From NCBI RefSeq assembly GCF_003202405.1, contig NZ_QJHL01000001.1, forward strand, positions 1,054,001 to 1,118,000: a DNA stretch of 64,000 nucleotides, given 5' to 3'. Every line of letters begins with the position of its first letter. Position 1 is the stretch's first letter. The notes under the pieces were generated by a model, which worked only from the letters and a program-made list of their open reading frames with translations, was not told the DNA's origin and searched no databases. This DNA is from Flavobacterium hydrophilum (GTDB taxonomy: Bacteria; Bacteroidota; Bacteroidia; Flavobacteriales; Flavobacteriaceae). This document shows, piece after piece, positions 25,270-33,125 of the stretch. A program made the translations under genes and the position numbers.

Positions 25270-26004
25270 ATGAAAAAACAAACCATAATTGTAACAGGAG
25301 CATCATCCGGTATTGGAAAAGGAATCGCTAAATATTTTTTAGACAGAGGCGATAATGTAGTTATCAATTCAGTAACACCAGCTTCATTAGAAAGTGCTTA
25401 CTACGAATTTGGAGCAGGAGATAATCTGGCCATGTATGCCGGAGATATAAGCAATAAACAAACCGGACAAGAGCTGGTAAGAATTGCAATCGAAAAGTTT
25501 GGTTCTGTTGATGTGCTGGTTAATAATGCCGGAATCTTTGACAGTAGACCATTTTTAGAAGTTGATGAAGCTTATCTGGATAAATTTTTGACCACTAACC
25601 TTAAAGGAACCTATTTCACTACTCAGGCTGTCGTTCCACAAATGCTGGAGCAAAAAGGCGGTGTTGTCATTAATATTGGAACCCCTTTAGTGAATCACGG
25701 ATTAGGTGGCTGGCCGGCTTCGGCACCTGTAGCAAGTAAAGGTGCAATTCATTCTCTGACGATTCAATTGGCAGCCGAATTTGGAAAACAAAATATTCGT
25801 TTTAATACCGTTGCTCCGGGTGTAATCAGAACTCCAATGCATGGTAATGCAGTAGATCAGAGTGCCGGTGTGCATTTATTGAACAGGGTAGGAGAAATTG
25901 ATGACGTTGCCGAAATGGTGTACACGGTGGCGAAAAGCAATTTCATTACCGGCTCCATTATCAACGTTGACGGAGGGAAAGCCGCAGGACATAATTTAAA
26001 CTAA
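25270..26004 (+). CDS. SDR-family protein lacking the usual catalytic Tyr
   Basis: A 244-residue Rossmann protein. TGASSGIGKGIA and NNAGIFDSRPF are standard SDR cofactor and structural motifs, and VAPGVIRTP and FITGSIINVDGG end the fold. The active site is odd: the YxxxK motif reads P153-V-A-S-K157, with Pro for Tyr, and the usual Ser region reads NIGTPLV. It may use other residues, bind cofactor without reduction, or work on substrates needing no Tyr. It sits in the yceI operon just before the NTF2-like gene. Confidence 0.88.
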   Translation: MKKQTIIVTGASSGIGKGIAKYFLDRGDNVVINSVTPASLESAYYEFGAGDNLAMYAGDISNKQTGQELVRIAIEKFGSVDVLVNNAGIFDSRPFLEVDEAYLDKFLTTNLKGTYFTTQAVVPQMLEQKGGVVINIGTPLVNHGLGGWPASAPVASKGAIHSLTIQLAAEFGKQNIRFNTVAPGVIRTPMHGNAVDQSAGVHLLNRVGEIDDVAEMVYTVAKSNFITGSIINVDGGKAAGHNLN

Positions 26005-26005
26005 A

Positions 26006-26455
26006 ATGAAACTTTTATTAACGGCTTTTATGCTCTGTATTTTTCAGGGCATAAAAGCACAAAATACTATCAAAATGGAAAATCAGAAAGAAGAGGTTCT
26101 TGCAATTACAAATGCAATTGAAGACCAGTATTTTAAAGGAATTTATGAAGGCGATGAAGCACTTTTAGGAAGTGTCTTTCATGCGGAAGCTTTGCTTTTT
26201 GGTGATGTAAAAGGAGAACCCTATTTCAAAACCATTGCATTATATCTGGAAGGTGTGAAAAACAGACAAAGCCCAAAAGATTCAGGAAAGCCTTTTAAAG
26301 GAGAAATTTTGAATATAAAAGTGGTAAACTCCATTGCTGTAGCAGAATTAAATGTAAAAATGTATGATTTTAATTATCGGGATTTTTTATCTTTCCATAA
26401 GATTAACGGAAAATGGCTGATTGTTAATAAAATGCTGACGGATATAAGTGAATAA
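26006..26455 (+). CDS. Exported NTF2-like (lumazine-binding/SnoaL-type) protein
   Basis: A 149-residue protein with a short signal peptide (MKLLLTAFMLCIFQGIKAQ). The mature part is an NTF2-like cone: EDQYFKGIYEGDEALLGSVFH in the first helices, then VVNSIAVAELNVKMYDFN and FHKINGKWLIVNKML strands. It resembles PF12893 proteins that follow oxidoreductases in Bacteroidota operons. An internal ATG at 26075 (MENQKEE) could give a cytoplasmic form. It starts 1 bp after the SDR stop. No activity can be assigned. Confidence 0.82.
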   Translation: MKLLLTAFMLCIFQGIKAQNTIKMENQKEEVLAITNAIEDQYFKGIYEGDEALLGSVFHAEALLFGDVKGEPYFKTIALYLEGVKNRQSPKDSGKPFKGEILNIKVVNSIAVAELNVKMYDFNYRDFLSFHKINGKWLIVNKMLTDISE

Positions 26456-26473
26456 ATTTCAAAACTAAAAGTC

Positions 26474-27562
26474 ATGTGGTACAATACAAAAGCAACAGAA
26501 TTACTTGGAATTCAATATCCAATACTTCAGGGACCCTTTGGAGGTAATTTATCAACGGTAGAATTAACTGCAGCCGTTTCAAATGCCGGTGGACTAGGCG
26601 GATACGGGGCTTATACCATGAGTCCGCAGGAAATTTTTGAAACAGACAAACAGATTAAAGCAGCGACCAATAAACCTTATAATTTGAATTTGTGGGTAGC
26701 TGATCATGATATTGCTAAATCTGGTTTGACAGACGAACAATTTAATAAAGCGAAAGAACTATTTAAACCCTATTTTGATGAAGTCGGAATTCCGTTACCG
26801 GAAAAACCGGCTCCATTTCAATCCAGATTTGAAAACCAGCTCGAAGTAATTTTGAGAGTTCGTCCTAAGGTGTTCAGTTTCATGTTTGGTGTCCTGCCGG
26901 CCGATGTTTTAGAGCAATGTCGAAAATTAGGAATTGTAACAGTTGGAGCAGCAACCACTTTAGATGAAGCCATTTTTTTAGAAAATTCAGGTGTTGATAT
27001 GATTATTGCTTCAGGTTTTGAGGCAGGCGGGCATCGTCCTTCTTTTTTAGCTTCGGCTGAATCATCTGTAACAGGAACTTTTGTTTTATTGCAACTAATC
27101 AGGGAAAAAGTAAAAATTCCGGTTATTGCAGCTGGCGGAATTGCCAATGGAAAAGGTGTTGTAGCAGCTCTGGCTCTCGGTGCAGGGGCAGCTCAAATTG
27201 GTACGGCATTTTTAGCGGTAGACGAGTCGAATGCATTGCCTGTACACAAACAAATGTTATTCTCGGATGCTGCAAAATATACGACTTTGTGCCGTGCCCA
27301 CACAGGAAGGCTTGGCCGCGGAATAACCAGCAGAATTGCAAAAGAACTTTCAGGAAAAGAATCCGATATATTGCCGTTTCCGCTACAGACCACTTTTATG
27401 TCACCATTGCGAAAAGCAGCGCTGGACCAGCAAAAGTGGGACATGATTTTATTTTGGGGAGGACAAATTGCCCCAATTTTAAAACACACAAAAGCCAGCG
27501 AATTAATGCATGCGCTGATTACTGAAACAACTGCGTATTTTGATGATTTGAAAATGGAGTAG
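26474..27562 (+). CDS. Nitronate monooxygenase (NPD-type flavoprotein)
   Basis: FMN-dependent enzyme of 362 residues that oxidises alkyl nitronates such as propionate 3-nitronate. The barrel begins YPILQGPFGG and NAGGLGGYGAY. GFEAGGHRPSF holds the catalytic His, and VIAAGGIANGKGVVAALALG plus AAQIGTAFLAVDES form the FMN phosphate site. It is the last gene of the yceI-tautomerase-SDR-NTF2 operon, which suggests the operon clears nitro compounds or other reactive metabolites. The family also includes enoyl reductases, a less likely reading given the GGH motif. Confidence 0.92.
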   Translation: MWYNTKATELLGIQYPILQGPFGGNLSTVELTAAVSNAGGLGGYGAYTMSPQEIFETDKQIKAATNKPYNLNLWVADHDIAKSGLTDEQFNKAKELFKPYFDEVGIPLPEKPAPFQSRFENQLEVILRVRPKVFSFMFGVLPADVLEQCRKLGIVTVGAATTLDEAIFLENSGVDMIIASGFEAGGHRPSFLASAESSVTGTFVLLQLIREKVKIPVIAAGGIANGKGVVAALALGAGAAQIGTAFLAVDESNALPVHKQMLFSDAAKYTTLCRAHTGRLGRGITSRIAKELSGKESDILPFPLQTTFMSPLRKAALDQQKWDMILFWGGQIAPILKHTKASELMHALITETTAYFDDLKME

Positions 27563-27866
27563 AAATTCATTTTTAAAAACGTAAAATGACTTTACAGTTG
27601 ATAAATTTCATATAGAAGGAATAGTGTTGATTTTTGACTGCTCAATAAAAATCGTCATTTATAATGATGTAACAGATTTGATAGAGAAGTAATTTTACTT
27701 CAGTTTAGATAATGAAAGACAGGTGATAAAAAAATAATGGATGTATTTTCTTAACATAAGTTAATTTAAATCTGTTTCTGTTTGTATTTCTTTGTTTTAA
27801 AAAGGCGTACTGCATTTCGGGAACAGCGCCTGTAATTGTATCAAACATTTTTAAAGCCAGTTAACT
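27563..27866. other. Intergenic region after the nitronate monooxygenase gene
   Basis: 304 bp, AT-rich, with no credible ORF. A small AGGCG...CGCCT dyad lies near 27802-27831, shortly before the lipoprotein start. No convincing terminator or full TAnnTTTG promoter was found. Confidence 0.6.
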
Positions 27867-29057
27867 ATGAAAATTCAAACAGCCAAGTTTTTTTTAGCGC
27901 TTCAGTTTATCAGTTTATTTCTCATCACCTCATGTCAGGGAGATGATTCAAAAGAGATGACGCCTAATCCTGAATTAGAAAAGGCACAATTGAAAAGCTT
28001 TCCTTTATCTGAGGTTTCAAATCTGAATATCAAAATAGTACATCCTGAAATAGTCGATGGAGAGGAAAAAAAATATGGCGAAATTGAAATTACCATTCCG
28101 GCTGCACATCAAGGTTTGATGCTGAGTTTAAAACAATTCGATTTAGATCAAAATAAATATAGCATTTCTCCCTCTGTTGGCGAGCTGCAGGATTTTTCGA
28201 AAGGACCAATTACATACACGATATCATCCAATTTCTACGAAAATAAAAGCGTGCATTACAAAGTAAAGGTTGCAATTGAAGCAGCCCCTGTAAACCTGAA
28301 TTCAAAAATTACGGGCTTTAGTTTTGAGAAAAGCAAAAATCCTTCTCTTGAGTCAACTATTAATGCCGTAAAAATTGTCGAGTACGAAAACTATTCTGAA
28401 AATGCTATTTATATACTTGTACCTGTAGGAACAGATTTTTCTAAATTAACACCCACTATCGCTTTTGATGCCGCCAAATTGTACTACAGCTTAGGAACGG
28501 AATTCAAACCTTATACTTCAAATACGATAGTAGTGGATTTTAAATACCCAAAACATTTCTATCTGCAGGCAGAAAATTCAAATGGTACCAAGTCTAAGGT
28601 GTATAATGTGATAGTAGATGTAAAAGATCCAATTAAGTTTGAACAGCTTCCTGTTATCACGCCAAATGTAAAAGCAGGTGACGGCTTAACTACGCAGTAT
28701 TTTGCAGCAGCGGTTAAATGGATAAACCAAGGAAATCATCCGATTAGGGGACTGTCTGTCCAGAGTTATAAAAACAAAACGTATCCATTTGATAATTATA
28801 CAGGCGATGCAAATATTATTACCGCAATCCTTTCAAATCCTGTTGGCGGTACTGATGGTGTTCTTCCGGGAGAAAAGGGCGAAGTAAATATAACAGTCAA
28901 AAAAGTCTCAATTACAGGAAAATATGCGACAACAGCCGTATTTGCGCCTACTTTTAATTTTAGCAACTACACCATTCATAATTGGCCTGTTGCAGAAAGA
29001 GTAGAAGGGATTTTCAATACTGCAGAGCTAACGGTCGAAAGTACTATTTTCGAATAA
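27867..29057 (+). CDS. Uncharacterised surface lipoprotein
   Basis: A 396-residue lipoprotein with lipobox ITSC (Cys23) followed by Gln-Gly-Asp. The mature part is beta-rich: repeated segments of the type seen in DUF5018-like cell-surface modules, such as VNLNSKITGFSFEKSKNPSL and KSKVYNVIVDVKDP. No catalytic motif is visible. A single gene, it is followed by a strong terminator. It might bind glycan or be an adhesin, but nothing in the sequence decides this. Confidence 0.75.
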   Translation: MKIQTAKFFLALQFISLFLITSCQGDDSKEMTPNPELEKAQLKSFPLSEVSNLNIKIVHPEIVDGEEKKYGEIEITIPAAHQGLMLSLKQFDLDQNKYSISPSVGELQDFSKGPITYTISSNFYENKSVHYKVKVAIEAAPVNLNSKITGFSFEKSKNPSLESTINAVKIVEYENYSENAIYILVPVGTDFSKLTPTIAFDAAKLYYSLGTEFKPYTSNTIVVDFKYPKHFYLQAENSNGTKSKVYNVIVDVKDPIKFEQLPVITPNVKAGDGLTTQYFAAAVKWINQGNHPIRGLSVQSYKNKTYPFDNYTGDANIITAILSNPVGGTDGVLPGEKGEVNITVKKVSITGKYATTAVFAPTFNFSNYTIHNWPVAERVEGIFNTAELTVESTIFE

Positions 29058-29112
29058 TCATTTTTGATCGGGAGTAAAAATACTTTGGCTATACCCATTG
29101 CAAGGTATTTTT

Positions 29113-29149
29113 AAAATGTGCATGGTCTCAGACCTTGCACATTTTTTTT
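29113..29149 (+). terminator. Rho-independent terminator after the lipoprotein gene
   Basis: AAAATGTGCA (29113-29122) pairs with TGCACATTTT (29136-29145); the inner AAGGT-like bases also pair partly. A run of T residues follows. Confidence 0.9.
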
Positions 29150-29229
29150 GTTCTTAGAAATTCGAAATTCTTTAAAATTAGACTTTGAATTTTCAATTAT
29201 AGAGTAGTGAATTCTAAATAATTTAAAAC

Positions 29230-29454
29230 ATGAGTCATGAAAAAAATGTATGCTATTTTCTGCTGCTATCATTGACAGTTTGCTGTTCTTTTGATCTGGA
29301 TCTTACCATCAATATTACTGGCTCAGCTGAAAAAACTTCATGTTTACCACAAAAGGATAGCTTATCCACAATTATTGCTGTGCCAAAAGATATAGATCAT
29401 TCAGAAGAATCACACCGAAGAGATAGAGACTGGGAAATTTTAACTGGAAGTTAG
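29230..29454 (+). CDS. Small putative exported protein
   Basis: An ORF of 74 residues between two terminators. The N-terminus MSHEKNVCYFLLLSLTVCCSF is hydrophobic after a short charged part and ends in a Cys pair that could act as a lipobox. The rest is polar (ITGSAEKTSCLPQKD, HSEESHRRDRDWEILTG). No known family is recognised. Terminators on both sides support a transcription unit, but the coding status is uncertain. Confidence 0.45.
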   Translation: MSHEKNVCYFLLLSLTVCCSFDLDLTINITGSAEKTSCLPQKDSLSTIIAVPKDIDHSEESHRRDRDWEILTGS

Positions 29455-29476
29455 TCTTGGAATACTATTTAAAATA

Positions 29477-29510
29477 AAAAAGCTCCGGATTTCTCTGGAG
29501 CTTTTGTTTT
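29477..29510. terminator. Bidirectional terminator between the small ORF and tRNA-Glu
   Basis: AAAAGCTCC and GGAGCTTTT arms with a loop of about ten bases, A-run on the left and T-run on the right. It can end both the + strand small ORF and the - strand tRNA transcript. Confidence 0.85.
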
Positions 29511-29516
29511 AGTAAG

Positions 29517-29588
29517 TAGTCCGTGGGGGAATCGAACCCCCCTTACCAGGATGAAAACCTGGCGTCCTAACCGATAGACGAACGGACC
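29517..29588 (-). tRNA. tRNA-Glu (anticodon TTC)
   Basis: Read on the minus strand, the acceptor stem is GGTCCGT with ACGGACT (one G-T pair), then a D arm with GGTTAGGA, the anticodon arm CCAGG-TTTTCAT-CCTGG with TTC, and the T arm GGGGG-TTCGATT-CCCCC. All four stems form and the length is 72 nt. CCA is not encoded. The gene is isolated, with a terminator just downstream. Confidence 0.97.
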
Positions 29589-29894
29589 TGCTTTGTTATT
29601 GCGGGTGCAAAAATGCAACTAATTTTAAAAAACACCAAATGATTTTTTAAGAAAGCAGTTAAATTATGATGTGAATATCCTGTTTAGAAATAATCAATCT
29701 TATAGAAAATTACTTTTTTAAGGATGTATTTATTTGATTGATAATGGTTTGTTTTTATATGAAAAAAGAGTAAACTAAGTTTTTTATTAAATGATGATTT
29801 TTAATAAATTTTAAAATCATATTAAAAATTATTTGTTTGAAAGAATATTCTTTACTTCCAGTTGTTTTTTTTATTATTCAAAGAGCTTTTTAAT
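29589..29894. other. AT-rich intergenic region upstream of tRNA-Glu
   Basis: 306 bp, very AT-rich. It must hold the tRNA promoter (minus strand) and possibly one for the 42-residue ORF (plus strand). No repeat, ORF or clear consensus promoter was identified. Confidence 0.6.
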
Positions 29895-30023
29895 ATGACA
29901 AATTCGGATTTGAAATACAGCACGGATAATAGTCCGGTTATTGAATTGAATGAAGTACAGGAAATGGAGATTTTTCTTTTGGGAGATATTCGCGAGACTT
30001 TACTAAATCAGGTCTTGACCTGA
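29895..30023 (+). CDS. Small ORF, 42 residues, uncharacterised
   Basis: ATG at 29895 to TGA at 30023. The peptide is acidic and leucine-rich (SPVIELNEVQEMEIFLLGD, then IRETLLNQVLT) without a signal peptide. A strong terminator starts 20 bp after its stop, and a second small ORF converges on that terminator from the other strand. The terminator and ordinary codon choice are the only support; no family is recognised. Confidence 0.45.
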   Translation: MTNSDLKYSTDNSPVIELNEVQEMEIFLLGDIRETLLNQVLT

Positions 30024-30042
30024 ATTAACGCAAAATAAAAAG

Positions 30043-30077
30043 AAGCCTGAGAATTCTATTTCTCGGGCTTTTTTATT
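30043..30077. terminator. Bidirectional terminator between two small ORFs
   Basis: AAGCCTGAGAA (30043-30053) and TTCTCGGGCTT (30060-30070) with one G-T pair; A-rich on the left and T-rich on the right. Confidence 0.88.
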
Positions 30078-30084
30078 TTTAGTC

Positions 30085-30234
30085 TTAACAGACTTCTTTA
30101 TCCATTTGTCTGTTGATTTTTACGCTGTCAACAAATATTTTTTCCGCTTCTGATAACTTAAGTATGGCACATTCGATAATCACTCTACATATTGAAATAG
30201 GATAATTAGTATATAATTCTATAAAATAATCCAT
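30085..30234 (-). CDS. Small ORF, 49 residues, uncharacterised
   Basis: On the minus strand from ATG at 30234 to TAA at 30085. The peptide begins MDYFIELYTNYPISICR and continues VIIECAILKLSEAEKIF; it ends in a Cys. It stops 8 bp from a bidirectional terminator and begins 47 bp from the direct repeats of the GH95 promoter, so it is divergent from the pectin PUL. No family is recognised; it may be a genuine small regulator-like peptide or chance. Confidence 0.4.
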   Translation of the reverse strand: MDYFIELYTNYPISICRVIIECAILKLSEAEKIFVDSVKINRQMDKEVC

Positions 30235-30280
30235 TTAATTAATTGTATTTACTCTGCTAATACTACTAAAAACAGGGTAT

Positions 30281-30345
30281 GACAAAAATTTAAAAGTAAA
30301 CGACAAAAATTTAAAAGTCATTACTGTTTTATTAAAATACTTTTG
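30281..30345 (+). promoter_or_regulatory. Promoter with twin 17-bp direct repeats, pectin PUL operon 1
   Basis: GACAAAAATTTAAAAGT occurs exactly at 30281-30297 and 30302-30318 (21-bp period, two helical turns). TACTTTTG, the -7 consensus, is at 30338-30345, 36 bp after the start of the second copy. The same geometry occurs at 40252-40316 before operon 2. Tandem direct repeats two turns apart suit a dimeric AraC-type DNA-binding domain such as that of the hybrid regulator at 51943. The transcript leader would be about 120 nt. Confidence 0.8.
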
Positions 30346-30468
30346 GCGCAAGGTAAAATTATCGATAGTGTATTTTTTTTAGATTAAAATTATATAATCA
30401 GTAAATATAAATAGATAATCCTGAGACTTCTTAAAATTAAGAACCAATTAAAAAATAATAAGGACAAT

Positions 30469-33000
30469 ATGAAAAATCTGCTGTTCACAGTATTATGCTT
30501 CGTCATATTTTGGAATTCATCTGCTCAAAAAAAAGCAATGCTTTGGTACAATAAACCTGCTGCTGCATGGACAGATGCATTGCCATTGGGGAATGGAAGA
30601 TTAGGAGCAATGGTTTATGGAATACCCCAATGTGATACCATACAGATAAACGAAGATACTTTTTGGTCCGGAAGTCCTTATCAAAATAACAATGCAAATG
30701 CAAAAAAGAATTTAAAAACAATTCAAAAATATCTTGAAGACGGAAATTATATTGAGGCTCAAAAGCTGTCTCTTGATGCTATTATAGCAGATAGAAAAAC
30801 TACTTCACACGGACAGGTATATCAGTCTGTTGGCAACCTAATTTTAAGAATGCCGGGACATGAAAAACACACTAATTTTTACAGAGACCTCGATTTGAAT
30901 ACGGCTGTAGCCACTACTTCATATAAAGTACACGGAGTTTCATTTAAACGTGAAATATTTACTTCATTTCCGGATCAGCTGATTATTATTCGCCTTACTT
31001 CAGACAAAAAAGGAGCTATAAATTTCAACACTTCTTTTGCCGGACCATTAAAAACGCAAATGGTAACCGTAGCTTCAAAAGTGCCTCCAAATCAAAATAA
31101 ATTACTTGTGGTTACGGGTAAATGCACCAAAGAAAAAGAAGAAAACATTCCCAATCTTTTAAATTTTAATGCACAGATCAAAGTAGAAACAAAAGGAGGA
31201 ATTCAAAAAGGATCCGGAAACAGCATCGTTGTTACCAATGCCAATGAAGCAATAATTTATGTTTCTGTTGCGACCAATTTTAAAAATTATAAAGATATAT
31301 CCGGAAACGCTGAAAAGAAAGCTCAAGAGTATTTATCGAAATTTTCAAAAGGATACGAAAAAGCAAAACTAGATCATATTGCGGTCTATCAAAAGCAATT
31401 CGGCAGGGTAAAACTTGATTTAGGGCAATCACAGCAAATTGCAAAACCTACAGACCAGCGAATTTCAGAATTTGCAAATGCCGATGATCATGATTTGGTT
31501 GCTTCCTATTTTCAGTTTGGACGTTATTTATTGATTTCTTCTTCACAACAAGGAAGCCAACCCGCTAATTTGCAGGGAATCTGGAATCCAAATTCGGGTC
31601 AGTATCCAGCCTGGGACAGTAAATATACAACCAATATTAATGTAGAAATGAATTATTGGCCTGCTGAGGTGACCAACCTGAGTGAATGCCATGATCCTTT
31701 TATTCAATTGATTAAAGATGTTAGCGTTACAGGAAAACAAACAGCTTCTGAAATGTATGGTAGCAGAGGCTGGACCTTGCATCATAACACAGACTTGTGG
31801 CGTATGACCGGGGCTGTGGACAAAACTGCGGGTATATGGCCAACTTGTAATGCATGGTTTAGTGCACATTTATGGGAGAAGTTTCTTTTTTCGGGAGACA
31901 CAAATTATCTAAAAGAAGTCTATCCAATTTTAAAAAGTGCCTGCGAATTTTATCAGGATTTTCTAATCAAAGATAAAAAAGCGGGTTATCTCGTCGCATC
32001 ACCATCCATTTCTCCGGAGCACAGTCCGGGCCTGCATTTTTATGATGTTGTAAAACCGGATGGAACTGTAAGCAAAGAAAGATGTAATGTTTTTGCCGGT
32101 GTCACCATGGATAATCAAATGATTTTTGATTTGTTGTCCAATACCATTGATGCCAGCGAAATATTAGCAATTGATGCTGAGTTTGCTAAGCAGTTAAAAG
32201 ATATTCGTTCTCAATTGCCTCCAATGCAGGTAGGGAAATATTCTCAATTACAGGAATGGATGGAAGACTGGGATCGTAAAAATGATGCTCATCGTCACCT
32301 TTCGCATTTATGGGGCGTTTTTCCCGGAAGAGAAATTTCACCATTTAAAACCCCTGAACTTTTTGAAGCATCCAGAAATACCCTTGCAGGAAAAGGAGAT
32401 GCAAGCCGTGGATGGTCAATGGGATGGAAGGTTTGTCTGTGGGCACGTTATCTGGATGGTAATCATGCCTATCAGTTGATTAAAAACCAGCTTAATCTGA
32501 AACCGGCAAACGCAACAATCAAAGATCCTGACGGAGGAACTTATACCAATATGTTTGATGCTCATCCGCCATTTCAGATCGATGGTAATTTTGGCTGCAC
32601 TGCGGGGATAGCCGAAATGTTACTGCAAAGTCATGATGGTGCTGTGGCTTTATTACCGGCATTACCGGATGCCTGGTCCAATGGCTCAGTTTCTGGTTTA
32701 AGAGCACGAGGAGGTTTTGAAATAGAAAATATGGAGTGGAAAAACAGTAAAATAAAAACTGTTACAATACGATCAGATCTGAGTGGAAATCTACGATTGA
32801 GAAGTTATTCCAAATTACAAGGAAATGGACTCCTTGAGGCAAAGGGCGAAAATACTAATGTACTTTTTAAATCCCAGCCTGTGGCAAATCCATTAATTTC
32901 TCCGGAAGCTGTTTTAAATGGGATCCATCTTCCAAAAGTTTTTGAATACGATGTGGCTACTGAAAAAGGAAAACGGTACACATTTAACATAGCAAATTAA
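30469..33000 (+). CDS. GH95 alpha-L-fucosidase/alpha-L-galactosidase
   Basis: Exported GH95 enzyme, 843 residues, signal peptide ending at NSSAQ. The N-terminal beta domain ([18 protein letters not shown]) leads through a linker to the (alpha/alpha)6 barrel. Active-site motifs are intact: [14 protein letters not shown] (Asn389, Asn391), Glu517 in SPSISPEH and Asp705 in FQIDGNFG. Thr387 stands where the fucosidase AfcA has His; as I recall, Thr there goes with alpha-L-galactosidase activity. It opens pectin PUL operon 1, and a paralogue lies at 44041. Rhamnogalacturonans and xyloglucan carry such terminal sugars. Confidence 0.9.
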   Translation: MKNLLFTVLCFVIFWNSSAQKKAMLWYNKPAAAWTDALPLGNGRLGAMVYGIPQCDTIQINEDTFWSGSPYQNNNANAKKNLKTIQKYLEDGNYIEAQKLSLDAIIADRKTTSHGQVYQSVGNLILRMPGHEKHTNFYRDLDLNTAVATTSYKVHGVSFKREIFTSFPDQLIIIRLTSDKKGAINFNTSFAGPLKTQMVTVASKVPPNQNKLLVVTGKCTKEKEENIPNLLNFNAQIKVETKGGIQKGSGNSIVVTNANEAIIYVSVATNFKNYKDISGNAEKKAQEYLSKFSKGYEKAKLDHIAVYQKQFGRVKLDLGQSQQIAKPTDQRISEFANADDHDLVASYFQFGRYLLISSSQQGSQPANLQGIWNPNSGQYPAWDSKYTTNINVEMNYWPAEVTNLSECHDPFIQLIKDVSVTGKQTASEMYGSRGWTLHHNTDLWRMTGAVDKTAGIWPTCNAWFSAHLWEKFLFSGDTNYLKEVYPILKSACEFYQDFLIKDKKAGYLVASPSISPEHSPGLHFYDVVKPDGTVSKERCNVFAGVTMDNQMIFDLLSNTIDASEILAIDAEFAKQLKDIRSQLPPMQVGKYSQLQEWMEDWDRKNDAHRHLSHLWGVFPGREISPFKTPELFEASRNTLAGKGDASRGWSMGWKVCLWARYLDGNHAYQLIKNQLNLKPANATIKDPDGGTYTNMFDAHPPFQIDGNFGCTAGIAEMLLQSHDGAVALLPALPDAWSNGSVSGLRARGGFEIENMEWKNSKIKTVTIRSDLSGNLRLRSYSKLQGNGLLEAKGENTNVLFKSQPVANPLISPEAVLNGIHLPKVFEYDVATEKGKRYTFNIAN

Positions 33001-33125
33001 CGATAATAATTAAAAGCAAACATATGAGAAACTAATTTATTTGATAACGAATACAGGTTTATGCCTCAAGGTGATAAAGCTTGTACAATGTTGAGTACAC
33101 TAACTAACCAAACTAACCAAAATGT

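Noticed and set aside
29517..29588. tRNA-Glu as an integration site for a mobile island
   Set aside because: No integrase gene lies beside it, and I could not find a repeated copy of the tRNA 3' end within the window.
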